A stretch of 64,000 nt of DNA from CALMFG01 sp963666035 (GTDB taxonomy: Bacteria; Bacillota; Clostridia; Christensenellales; CALMFG01): NCBI GenBank assembly GCA_963666035.2, contig CAXXJI010000007.1, positions 464,703-528,702 on the forward strand, written 5' to 3'. This document shows positions 44,697 through 52,782 of this stretch, in pieces. The notes under the pieces are model-generated. The model saw only the letters and a list, made by a program, of their open reading frames with translations. It had not been told where the DNA came from and did no database searches. The position numbers and the translations under genes are program-made. Within the stretch, counting starts at the first letter, position 1. Each line of letters opens with the position of its first letter.

Positions 44697-44849
44697 ATGC
44701 TGATTACTATTTTGTTTATTATTGGGATTATTCTTGGATATGGTGCGACCTGGTTTTTGGTGCTAAAATCACGCAGGATTATCAATATTATTGATCAAGA
44801 GCAGATTTGCGAGGCCAGAGAAATTACACAAAGGTTGAAGATGCAATGA
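44697..44849 (+). CDS. 50-residue single-helix membrane protein, coupled to a permease
   Basis: AGGAG at 44686-44690 lies 6 bases before ATG 44697. The product is a single transmembrane helix (LITILFIIGIILGYGATWF) with a charged tail (KSRRIINIIDQEQICEARE). The stop TGA overlaps the ATG of the permease (ATGA, 44846-44849), so translation is coupled. It may be an accessory subunit of the permease. Missed easily because the longer in-frame start is spurious. Confidence 0.65.
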   Translation: MLITILFIIGIILGYGATWFLVLKSRRIINIIDQEQICEAREITQRLKMQ

Positions 44850-47146
44850 CAAAAGAGACAAAAAAGCTGGACAGTCAATCTGCTGAAAACGATAAGGGCC
44901 AACAGCTTTCGCGGGAACTGGGCCTTTTTGAACTCATCATGATGGGTGCCGGCATGATGATCGGTGCAGGCGTTTTTGTGGCCACTGGCATTGCTACCGG
45001 CTTGGCGGGCCCGGGCGGTATTCTGCTGGCTTTCGCGCTGAACGGTTTGATTGCTATATTCACGGCGATGTCCTTTGCTGAGCTGTGCAGTGCCATGCCG
45101 GCGGCAGGCGGTGCATACGCCTATGTCAAAAAAGCATTTGGCGGATTTATCGGTTATATCTCAGGGTGGATGAACTGGTTTGCGCTGGCGGTGGCTGGTA
45201 GTCTGTACGCCATCACGTTTTCGGAATATACACTCTATTTGATGGAGTCCTTTACGTTTTTCCATGCGCTGGGGCTGGATACCGAATTTGTACACAAGGC
45301 ATTAGCGGTTGCGATCGCGTTGGTCTTTATCGGGATCAATTTCAAGGGTGTTTCGGGTACAGGCAAATCCAGCACCATCATCGCGATGGGGCAGACGGTG
45401 ACGCTGGGTATCATCGGCATTCTCGGTGTGGCGGTGGCGCTTCGTGATCCCACACGGTTGACGCATTTCAGCCCATTGTTTGAAAACGCACCCATGAGTA
45501 TTTTTTTGGCAATGGGTTTTACCTATGTGGGATTTGAAGGCTTTGAAGTGATTGGGCACGCGGGCGAGGAAGCGATTAATCCGCGAAAAAACATTCCAAA
45601 GGCGATTCTCTATGCGGTGATTCTGGTGGTCTCCACTTATCTTTTAGTAGCTTTCGCCGCGGTCATCGGCGCCAATACGGACGGCCTTTCGATCAGTGCA
45701 TGGTTTGCAAGCCAGGGTGCTACAGGGTTTGCCGAAGCGGTTGGCAGTCTGGCCCCGTTTGGTATTGTTTTGGTTGGTCTGGCGGCAATTTTTTCATCCA
45801 CATCTGCACTGAATGCGACCTTGTTCTCGTCAGCCAGAGTGTCTTTTGCCATGAGCCGCGACGGCTTTTTGCCGCCGATCCTTTCTAAGATATCAAAAAA
45901 CCATGTGCCGCATATGGCGTTGTTTGCGTCCTCGGTGATTGTTTTAACGGTCGCTTTGCTTTTGGATGTGGAAGGCGTTGCGGCGGCGGCGGATATCATG
46001 TTTCTACTAATCTTTTTGCTGATCAATGTATCGGTCATTAAGATCAGGCGCGAGATGAGCGATGAGCTGCAGTATGGGTTTATGATGCCGTTTTTCCCGG
46101 CTATCCCCATTATTGCGCTGGTGCTCCAATTGCTTTTGGCGATCAACCTGTTTGAGATGAGCATGTTGGCGTGGCTTTCAGCGGGCGTATGGATTATGGC
46201 GGGTGTCATCATTTACTTTGTTTACGCTAAAAAACACGGAGAGAAATTTACGCCGTTTATTCTATTGGAAGAAAACTTGGATAAGGCGAAGCGCGATTAT
46301 CAGATTATGATGCCGGTACAGCACGGGCATATCAGCGAAACACTGGCAATATATACCTCGCGAATTGCACACGAAACACAAGCAGCGCTGTTGTTGGCCA
46401 GTGTCGTTTCCCTGCCGCATTACGCGCCGAAAGAAGAGGCGGCGAAAGGTCTTTTGGACGCGGAGCCTTATGTGAAGGCGGCCAGCGGACATATCGTGAA
46501 AAGTGTACCGGTCAGCACAGTGATCGGCCGGAGTGAAACAGCCGCGCGCGGTATTGTGGCACTCTGTAAAGAAAGAAAAACCAACCTGATGGTTTTGGGC
46601 TGGAAGGGATATACCGAAACCAAGGGGTATAAGATGGGCACCACGCTGGACCGTGTCATTGAACATGCGCCTTGCGATATTGTGGTCATCAAGCCTGGGG
46701 AGACCGGACTGCATACCGGTGAAAAAATCAAGCGGATTCTGATTCCGTCCAACGGAACTTACCATAGTTTTTTGGCGGCACGCATGGCGATCGCACTGCT
46801 TGATCACGCATCGAATGCTAAAATTACAGTGTTGAACATCAACAATTCCGGTGAATCAAGAGACCGGATTGAGCGCAGGCTGTCGCCGATGTGCAAGGTG
46901 TTAAAGCACCATGATTATGAGATTGTGATACATGAACGTGAAGACGTCATGGACGCCATATTGGAAGAAGCCGAAACACACGATTTAGTGGTGCTCGGTG
47001 CAAACAACGAAGGGATGCTGACACGAATGCTGTTTGGTAAGCTCAATGAGCGCATTGCAGAGCACTGCAAAAAGACCATCATGCTGGCCAAAACTGATTT
47101 GGGGGTACGTTCGTGGATTTCGCGCTGGATTGGGCGAAGGGGATAG
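44846..47146 (+). CDS. APC-superfamily amino-acid permease with C-terminal Usp domains
   Basis: About 766 residues. The first 460 form 12 transmembrane helices with the APC signature ELGLFELIMMGAGMMIGAGVF and GFEGFEVIGHAGEE. The remainder holds two universal-stress-protein-like domains (NLMVLGWKGYTETKGYKMG, then LVVLGANNEGMLTRMLFGKLN), with ATP- or nucleotide-binding potential (GxxG-type GANNEG). Start 44846 is chosen because of the overlap with the upstream small gene. Inference: amino acid or related import controlled by nucleotide binding. Substrate unknown. Confidence 0.88.
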   Translation: MTKETKKLDSQSAENDKGQQLSRELGLFELIMMGAGMMIGAGVFVATGIATGLAGPGGILLAFALNGLIAIFTAMSFAELCSAMPAAGGAYAYVKKAFGGFIGYISGWMNWFALAVAGSLYAITFSEYTLYLMESFTFFHALGLDTEFVHKALAVAIALVFIGINFKGVSGTGKSSTIIAMGQTVTLGIIGILGVAVALRDPTRLTHFSPLFENAPMSIFLAMGFTYVGFEGFEVIGHAGEEAINPRKNIPKAILYAVILVVSTYLLVAFAAVIGANTDGLSISAWFASQGATGFAEAVGSLAPFGIVLVGLAAIFSSTSALNATLFSSARVSFAMSRDGFLPPILSKISKNHVPHMALFASSVIVLTVALLLDVEGVAAAADIMFLLIFLLINVSVIKIRREMSDELQYGFMMPFFPAIPIIALVLQLLLAINLFEMSMLAWLSAGVWIMAGVIIYFVYAKKHGEKFTPFILLEENLDKAKRDYQIMMPVQHGHISETLAIYTSRIAHETQAALLLASVVSLPHYAPKEEAAKGLLDAEPYVKAASGHIVKSVPVSTVIGRSETAARGIVALCKERKTNLMVLGWKGYTETKGYKMGTTLDRVIEHAPCDIVVIKPGETGLHTGEKIKRILIPSNGTYHSFLAARMAIALLDHASNAKITVLNINNSGESRDRIERRLSPMCKVLKHHDYEIVIHEREDVMDAILEEAETHDLVVLGANNEGMLTRMLFGKLNERIAEHCKKTIMLAKTDLGVRSWISRWIGRRG

Positions 47147-47168
47147 CGCATAAATAAGAATATGCTTT

Positions 47169-47197
47169 AAACACGTGCCGATGGGCTCGTGTTTTTT
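47169..47197 (+). terminator. Terminator of the permease operon
   Basis: AACACG pairs with CGTGTT, with an inner GCC-GGC pairing and a T-rich tail, 23 bases after the stop. Confidence 0.65.
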
Positions 47198-47337
47198 ATA
47201 TACAGCGGAGAAAACCTCAAAGTTGAGTGATTCAGCGCATTCTTATATATATGTGTGATATTGAAGAAGTGGCGGGATTATGGGATAATGAATTTGATTA
47301 ATGGATAATAGAAAAGTTGAAATAAAAGTGAGATGCC

Positions 47338-47772
47338 ATGGAGAATAATAGTAGAGAGATGATGAAGAAAAAAAATAAAGCAGGAATGATTGTGCTGATT
47401 CTAATCGGAGTACTGGTTGTAGCGGGGTTTGGGTTTTATTTTGTCACAGTCAACCAATATAAAACAGCGATGTCTGAGATGACGTTTTCCCGTACCAATG
47501 CGTCGGATGTTCCCGACGGAACATATATCGGTGAATGCGACGTGACTTTAGTTTATGTCAAGGTGGAAGTGACGGTGAAAGATGGGCAGATGACCGATAT
47601 TAAACTTCTGGAGCATGATAATGGGCGCGGTACCCCGGCTGAAGGCATAGAAAAAGTGGTGGTGGCCAAACAAACGCTTGAAGTGGACGATGTCAGCGGT
47701 GCGACCAACTCTTCGCTGGTCATCAAAAAAGCCATTGATAACGCGCTGGCCAGTGCGTTTGAAGTGGAATAA
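47338..47772 (+). CDS. Membrane-anchored FMN-binding (flavinylated) protein
   Basis: 144 residues: a basic N-terminus, one helix (about 16-38), then an extracellular FMN_bind domain (DGTYIGECDVTLVYVKVEVTV, DGQMTDIKLLEHDNGRGTPAEG). SGATNSS near residue 120-126 contains the threonine (about 123) that in this family is linked to FMN by an ApbE-type transferase. Related to RnfG and other electron-transfer subunits. No ApbE or electron-transfer operon is adjacent, so the partner is unknown. The start ATG 47338 has only a weak AAAAGTGAGATG leader. Confidence 0.85.
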   Translation: MENNSREMMKKKNKAGMIVLILIGVLVVAGFGFYFVTVNQYKTAMSEMTFSRTNASDVPDGTYIGECDVTLVYVKVEVTVKDGQMTDIKLLEHDNGRGTPAEGIEKVVVAKQTLEVDDVSGATNSSLVIKKAIDNALASAFEVE

Positions 47773-47795
47773 GCGGGAGATAATGAAAACAAGAG

Positions 47796-48224
47796 ATGAG
47801 TCATGAAAATTTAGGCCGTAAAGGCTATCAGCGTTTTGAAAAGCGCGCCGATGAATACATCAACGATGGCGACAAAGCGGCGGAGCTTCTGGAAAACGCG
47901 CGAAAAAAGGCAGGAAAGAAAAAAGGATCGTTAAACAAAATTTGGGGGCGGGTGCAGCTGCTGTTCAGCCTGTTGGATGATTGGATCAAGGGACGGTATA
48001 AGGTGGTCCCGACTAAATCGATCATTATGATTATTGTGGCGGTCGCATATTTTGTGTTTCCGATCGATCTTTTGCCCGATTTCATCGTCGGTCTTGGGTT
48101 CATCGACGATGTCGCGGTGCTGGGCTTTGTGATTGGACAGATTAACAGCGACCTTGAAGACTATAAGGTGTGGAAAGAGCTAAACAGCGGCGGAACCGAA
48201 AATGCCGCAGAGGAGGAAGCATGA
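47796..48224 (+). CDS. DUF1232 (YkvA-like) protein, longer form
   Basis: 142 residues: a charged helical N-terminal half (KRADEYINDGDKAAELLENARKK), then the DUF1232 core VAYFVFPIDLLPDFIVGLGFIDDVAVLGF and an acidic tail. It is coupled to the YccF gene by a 4-base ATGA overlap. Function unknown in the family. A second copy exists at 11813-12187. Confidence 0.85.
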   Translation: MSHENLGRKGYQRFEKRADEYINDGDKAAELLENARKKAGKKKGSLNKIWGRVQLLFSLLDDWIKGRYKVVPTKSIIMIIVAVAYFVFPIDLLPDFIVGLGFIDDVAVLGFVIGQINSDLEDYKVWKELNSGGTENAAEEEA

Positions 48225-48583
48225 AACTGATCGGCAACATCATTTGGTTCGTATTTGGGGGATTCTTAAGCGCGGTATTTTGGTTTATCGCGGGACTGCT
48301 TATATGTGTCACGATTGTTGGCATTCCTTTCGGGGTACAGTGCTTTAAAATCGCGGGATTTGTGCTGTGGCCGTTTAAGAAGAATGTGATCATCGGACAA
48401 TTCGGTGCCTTGGGCCTTGTCGGGAATATCCTGTGGCTTTTAATCTTTGGCTGGGAGCTGGCGTTCTGGCATCTGGTGATCGGACTTATCTTCTACATTA
48501 CCATTATTGGCATCCCGTTTGGAAAGCAGCATATTAAATTTGCACAACTGGCTTTTGTGCCGTTCGGGGCAAAGATCAGCTGA
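48221..48583 (+). CDS. yccF: YccF-family inner membrane protein
   Basis: About 120 residues with two YccF motifs, each a hydrophobic pair: NIIWFVFGGFLSAVFWF with GIPFGVQCFKIA, and NILWLLIFGWELAFW with GIPFGKQHIKFA. Duplicate IGIPFG boxes are diagnostic. Start 48221 is chosen because it overlaps the stop of the DUF1232 gene; the longer frame start at 48170 gives an arginine-rich, implausible extension. Function unknown. Confidence 0.9.
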   Translation: MKLIGNIIWFVFGGFLSAVFWFIAGLLICVTIVGIPFGVQCFKIAGFVLWPFKKNVIIGQFGALGLVGNILWLLIFGWELAFWHLVIGLIFYITIIGIPFGKQHIKFAQLAFVPFGAKIS

Positions 48584-48600
48584 AGCTGGAAAGTCTCATG

Positions 48601-48624
48601 CGGCGTTTTCGACGCCGTTTTTTA
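48601..48624. terminator. Terminator between convergent YccF and SDR genes
   Basis: CGGCG (48601-48605) pairs with CGCCG (48613-48617), with loop TTTTCGA, followed by T. It is short but well placed. Confidence 0.6.
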
Positions 48625-48635
48625 TTTTGCGGATA

Positions 48636-49358
48636 TCAGGGCGTGTAGTGCCAACCGTTGTCGCCGGAGTAAATCATCTGCCGTGTCATGCCGCCGTCGA
48701 TACAGATATTTTCGCCGGTGATAAATGCGGCCTTTTCGGAGCAGAGGAACAATGCCATATTTGCAATATCCAACGGATTCCCCACGCGCCCGGCCGGATG
48801 CTGATCCGCATCGGCACCGGTATAGTGTTTTCCTTGCGTATCAATCCATCCGGGCGATATGGCATTGACTCGAACGCGACCGGAAAGGCTGACAGCCATC
48901 GCGTGTGTCAGAGCATCAAGACCGCCCTTAGCGGCACTGTAGCTTTCGGTATCCGGCTGACTCATGCGAGCACGCGTGGAGGATATATTGACGATGGCGG
49001 CACGCTTTGAAAAATACGGCATGAAAAGCTTTGCGAGATAGAACGGCGCAGTCACACCAACGGCCATTGCGCGTGAGAAATCATCATAGCTGCAATCCGA
49101 CAGTCCCTTCATTCTGGGCGGGGCGTTATTGATAAGAAAATCTAAACGACCATAATCTGAGATTACCTTTTCCTTGAATGCGACAAGTATTTTCTCGTCT
49201 GATAAATCGCCGACGAAGTACCGATTGGGCGTTTGATCGATGATGCAGACATGAGCGCCCGCTTTGCTGAATTCATCGGCAATCGCTCGCCCGATGCCGA
49301 CGGCACCTCCGGTGACCGCCACGACAGTATCTTTGAACAACATAGATTCCAACCTCAT
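48636..49358 (-). CDS. Short-chain dehydrogenase/reductase (classical SDR)
   Basis: 240 residues: TGGAVGIGRAIADE (TGxxxGIG nucleotide loop), NNAPPR (NNAG-like), the NISSTRARM Ser, and catalytic SYSAAKGG (YxxxK). A conserved C-terminal FITGENICIDGGMTRQ follows. NAD(P)(H)-dependent oxidoreductase of unknown substrate, cytosolic. It is monocistronic, and its upstream gap to the trehalose gene contains a promoter for that gene only. Confidence 0.93.
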   Translation of the reverse strand: MRLESMLFKDTVVAVTGGAVGIGRAIADEFSKAGAHVCIIDQTPNRYFVGDLSDEKILVAFKEKVISDYGRLDFLINNAPPRMKGLSDCSYDDFSRAMAVGVTAPFYLAKLFMPYFSKRAAIVNISSTRARMSQPDTESYSAAKGGLDALTHAMAVSLSGRVRVNAISPGWIDTQGKHYTGADADQHPAGRVGNPLDIANMALFLCSEKAAFITGENICIDGGMTRQMIYSGDNGWHYTP

Positions 49359-49662
49359 TTTTATTCAATATAACATGCAAAAATGAAATACGCTATATCC
49401 TTCCATAGGTGACAGGGTACTCGGTTGAAGTAAACAAAACGTAAACAGCACCGGGATAGTGATGAAAACCAACCAAATATTGGCTATAATAGAGAAGCGC
49501 ACTGTGCAAAATTGCAGGGGAAGGGTATCTTTGATAGGATATTAATCAAGATAAGCAGTTTTTATGATGCATTACAGGAGGGGAAAAGCAGACGGATTTC
49601 ATCCAAGAGCTGGATATCAGCAATCGGATTTGAGATCCTTTGGGAAGAAATAGGAGGCATTC
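49359..49662. other. 304-base divergent gap, leader of the trehalose gene
   Basis: TATAAT at 49485-49490 is a probable -10 box about 170 bases upstream of the trehalose gene, giving a long 5' leader. The AGGAGG site near 49651-49656 precedes the ATG. A 74-residue open frame at 49512 overlaps the gene start and has no coding character. Confidence 0.4.
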
Positions 49663-51849
49663 ATGAGCAAAACGATATTCATTTCCAATCGATTACCGAT
49701 CACCATACAACGCACCAAAAAAGGTTTTACATATGAAAAGAGCATCGGCGGACTGGCAACCGGACTTAAAAGCTACCACGAAGCGGGGGACAGTCTTTGG
49801 GTGGGTTGGCCGGGCATTACCAGTGACGATTACACCGAAGAAGAGCAAAAGAAGATCAGCGATGCGCTGAGAAAAAAATATCACTGCCTGCCGGTTTATA
49901 TGAATCGGGAGGATATTGACCTTTTCTATCATGGTTTTTGCAACAAAACCATCTGGCCGTTGTTTCATTATTTCAACAACAAAACCGAATACCGCCAGGA
50001 ATTCTGGCAAGCTTACCAAAAAGTCAATACCGATTTTTTTATCAGCCTGCAAGAGATTACAAGTGACGGGGATATCATTTGGATTCATGATTACCAGTTG
50101 ATGCTGCTGCCTGCTATGATTAAAGAAAAATATCCGAACTCCAGGGTCGGCTTCTTTTTGCATATTCCGTTTCCTTCTTTTGAAATCTATCGTTTGATGG
50201 TATGGCGGGAGGAGATTCTTTATGGGCTTTTGGGTGCGGATCTGGTTGGATTTCATACTTACGATTATGTTCGGCATTTTTTGAGCAGTGTGCGTCGGCT
50301 TTTGGGGTACGAGCATAACCTAAACCAGATCACCTACGAAAACCGAATGGTACAGGTGGATGCCTTTCCCATGGGGGTGGACTATGCTTTGTTTGCCAAG
50401 GAGTACACAGGACAGCAGTTTGAAAAAGAAGTGAGCCAAATTGTTAAGAGCACTCGGGGTGAGAAAATTATCCTTTCCATCGACCGGCTGGATTACACGA
50501 AGGGTATCCCGGAGCGTATCAAGGCGTTTGATGAATTCTTAAGCCGGTATCCAGAATATATCGGCAAAGTGCGGTTCCATCTGATTGTCGCGCCATCGCG
50601 CGAACAGGTGGATATGTATGAATCCCTGCGCAGTGAGATTGCCGAACTGGTCAGCGAGATTAACGGTAAACACGGTACAGTGGAATGGATGCCGATCTGG
50701 TTTTATTACCAAACATTTTCACAAGAGAACCTGATTGCGCTTTATAAACATTCGGATATCCTTTTGGTCACGCCTTTACGCGATGGCATGAACTTGGTGG
50801 CCAAGGAGTATATTTCGGCGCGCTCGGATCTGGACGGCATGGTGGTCATCAGCGAAACCGCTGGTGCGGCCAGTGAATTGGGCGAAACGGTGGTGGTCAA
50901 TCCGAATGATATCGGGGCTATCGCCGAGGGCATCAACAAGGCGCTTGCTATGCCTTTAGAAGAAAAAAAGCAGATCAACGCAGTGCTGCATAAGCGGTTG
51001 AAGCGTTATAATATCCACTTTTGGGCTGAACAATTCTTAAAAGTACTGCAAGCGGGAGTGGTGTCGGCAGAAGATGTACAGACCATCAGTATTGAACGGG
51101 ACAGCACAGAGATTGAAAAAGCTTACCGAAAGGCAGAGAAGCGCATTATTTTCCTAGATTATGACGGAACCTTGGTGGGCTTTCAATCTATTCCCCAGAA
51201 CGCGCGGCCGGACAGCGAACTTAAAAACCTGCTGGCGAAACTGACCGCGGATGAGAGAAACAAACTGGTGATTGTATCCGGACGAGACCGGCATACTTTG
51301 GAAGACTGGCTTGGCGATCTTAAGATACAAATGCTGGCGGCACACGGGCTGTGGCGGCGTGAACCGGACGGCGAATGGGTGATGACCGCGTCGCTGGATA
51401 ACAATTGGAAGAGTGCGATAGCGGGTATTATGCAGATGTTTGTGGACCGCATGCCCGGGGCGTTGATTGAAGAAAAGGAATACTCCTTGGCTTTCCATTA
51501 CCGTCAGTGTGAACCGGATATGGTCGCTGTCAAACTGGGCGAGGTTCGAGTGGCGCTGGCTTCTGCTATCCAATCAATGAGCCTCAGTGTTCAGGAAGGC
51601 AACAAAGTCCTGGAAGTGAAGGACAGCCGTGTCGACAAAGGCCAGAGCGCTTCGGCTTTTTTACAGAAGGATGACTATGATTTTATCTTAGGTGTGGGAG
51701 ATGATTATACGGACGAGGATATGTTTACAGTTCTGCCGCCGGAAGCTGCTTCAGTGAAAATCGGGATGGGCGCGACACATGCAAAATTTCGGCTTAACTC
51801 ATGGAAGTCCATGCGCAGGTTGCTGAAAAAGCTGGCGGAGACAAGATAG
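49663..51849 (+). CDS. Fused trehalose-6-phosphate synthase/phosphatase (OtsA-OtsB)
   Basis: 728 residues. Residues 1-460 are OtsA-like GT20: SKTIFISNRLP, WVGWPGI, HDYQLMLLPAMIK, HIPFPS, SIDRLDYTKGIPERI, TPLRDGMNLVAKEY. Residues about 485-728 are the OtsB HAD phosphatase (FLDYDGTLVGF nucleophile Asp about 497, VSGRDRHTLE, LGVGDDYTDEDMF). It makes trehalose from UDP-glucose and glucose-6-phosphate, a stress solute. Fusions of this kind are seen in several bacteria and eukaryotes. Strong AGGAGG before the ATG. Confidence 0.95.
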   Translation: MSKTIFISNRLPITIQRTKKGFTYEKSIGGLATGLKSYHEAGDSLWVGWPGITSDDYTEEEQKKISDALRKKYHCLPVYMNREDIDLFYHGFCNKTIWPLFHYFNNKTEYRQEFWQAYQKVNTDFFISLQEITSDGDIIWIHDYQLMLLPAMIKEKYPNSRVGFFLHIPFPSFEIYRLMVWREEILYGLLGADLVGFHTYDYVRHFLSSVRRLLGYEHNLNQITYENRMVQVDAFPMGVDYALFAKEYTGQQFEKEVSQIVKSTRGEKIILSIDRLDYTKGIPERIKAFDEFLSRYPEYIGKVRFHLIVAPSREQVDMYESLRSEIAELVSEINGKHGTVEWMPIWFYYQTFSQENLIALYKHSDILLVTPLRDGMNLVAKEYISARSDLDGMVVISETAGAASELGETVVVNPNDIGAIAEGINKALAMPLEEKKQINAVLHKRLKRYNIHFWAEQFLKVLQAGVVSAEDVQTISIERDSTEIEKAYRKAEKRIIFLDYDGTLVGFQSIPQNARPDSELKNLLAKLTADERNKLVIVSGRDRHTLEDWLGDLKIQMLAAHGLWRREPDGEWVMTASLDNNWKSAIAGIMQMFVDRMPGALIEEKEYSLAFHYRQCEPDMVAVKLGEVRVALASAIQSMSLSVQEGNKVLEVKDSRVDKGQSASAFLQKDDYDFILGVGDDYTDEDMFTVLPPEAASVKIGMGATHAKFRLNSWKSMRRLLKKLAETR

Positions 51850-51940
51850 GGTTTTGTTGTTTAAACGATATAATATAGAATAGAAATGTTTATCAACCTT
51901 GCGGTAAATCGCGGGGTTTTTAATTTGAATAATAATTACA

Positions 51941-51977
51941 TTGACAGATAGAGTAATATGGCCTATAATTACTCTAT
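51941..51977 (+). promoter_or_regulatory. Promoter with perfect inverted-repeat operator of the PadR module
   Basis: TTGACA (51941-51946) and TATAAT (51964-51969) are spaced 17 bases, a near-ideal promoter. ATAGAGTAAT (51948-51957) and ATTACTCTAT (51968-51977) are a perfect 10-bp inverted repeat with a 10-base spacer, overlapping both boxes. A further ACAGAGTAAT half lies at 52002-52011. It is the likely autoregulatory PadR operator. Confidence 0.8.
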
Positions 51978-52038
51978 CAAACAGAGTTATAACAATGTCT
52001 GACAGAGTAATTATTAAATGATGAGAAGGAGGCAAGGC

Positions 52039-52377
52039 ATGATCAGCAGCGATATATTGCGCGGACACTTGGATGCCATCATCTTAAAGCTGATTATCGA
52101 AAAGGATCGTTACGGATACGAGATATCCAAGGAAATCAGTATCCGAACGGATAATACCTTTGAGATTAAGGAAGCGACGCTGTATGCGGTCTTCCAGCGG
52201 CTTGAGAAGAATGAGTATATTGTTTCATACTCGGGCCAGATCACGCATGGCAGAAAAAGAAAGTATTACAAAATCACTGAGCAGGGCCATGCGTTCTACC
52301 AGGAAAAGCTGTGTGAATGGGAAGAAACAAAACGGATTATTGATTTATTTATGGAGGGTAAAAATGAAAAGAATTAA
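52039..52377 (+). CDS. PadR-family transcriptional regulator
   Basis: About 112 residues: winged-helix MISSDILRGHLDAIILKLI, then EKDRYGYEISKEI, EATLYAVFQRLEKNEYIVSYSG (recognition helix and wing) and KRKYYKITEQG. ATG 52039 is chosen because AAGGAGG is 7 bases upstream; the frame extends to 52018. It starts a three-gene operon and overlaps the next gene by 14 bases. Confidence 0.93.
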   Translation: MISSDILRGHLDAIILKLIIEKDRYGYEISKEISIRTDNTFEIKEATLYAVFQRLEKNEYIVSYSGQITHGRKRKYYKITEQGHAFYQEKLCEWEETKRIIDLFMEGKNEKN

Positions 52378-52777
52378 AGATTATGTGGAAGGGTTATTCG
52401 CCGATATACCGGATAGCCTTGAGAAAGAATCGATTATTCAAGAACTGGTGATGAATCTGGAAGAGAAAGTTTCGGATTTGATGGAGCAGGGCAAAGCCGA
52501 AGAGGATGCGGTCAATAAAGCGCTGGTGGATCTTGGCGATGTCAGCGAGATTAAGAGCAGCCTGAACCCTTCGGGCAGAGGCATGCGCAAGAAGAAGCAG
52601 ATTAACTATGTTAACCGCATGTGGTTTTCGGTATGGGCGAGCGCGCTGATTATCGCGCTGATGCTGTTTATGAACTTCTACTATACGCCGCATCGCATCT
52701 GGTTTGTATACCCCACTTTTGCTGTGCTGTGGTGGCCGCTGGGGGCGGTGTTTTCCTGGCTGAACCACAGAAAGTGA
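52364..52777 (+). CDS. HAAS/DUF1700-like protein ending in one WWP repeat
   Basis: 137 residues. The N-terminal soluble part (KRIKDYVEGLFADIPDSLEKESIIQEL to LGDVSEIKSSL) has the HAAS/DUF1700 form that follows PadR regulators. A C-terminal membrane part ends with TPHRIWFVYPTFAVLWWPLGAVFSW. The latter is the same repeat that makes up the next protein. Start 52364 is fixed by GGAGGG about 6 bases upstream in the end of padR. It may relay a membrane signal to, or be regulated by, PadR. Confidence 0.75.
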   Translation: MKRIKDYVEGLFADIPDSLEKESIIQELVMNLEEKVSDLMEQGKAEEDAVNKALVDLGDVSEIKSSLNPSGRGMRKKKQINYVNRMWFSVWASALIIALMLFMNFYYTPHRIWFVYPTFAVLWWPLGAVFSWLNHRK

Positions 52778-52782
52778 GGTAA

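Noticed and set aside
45637..46212. A 191-residue minus-strand frame
   Set aside because: Antisense to the permease; composition follows the mirrored hydrophobic codons.
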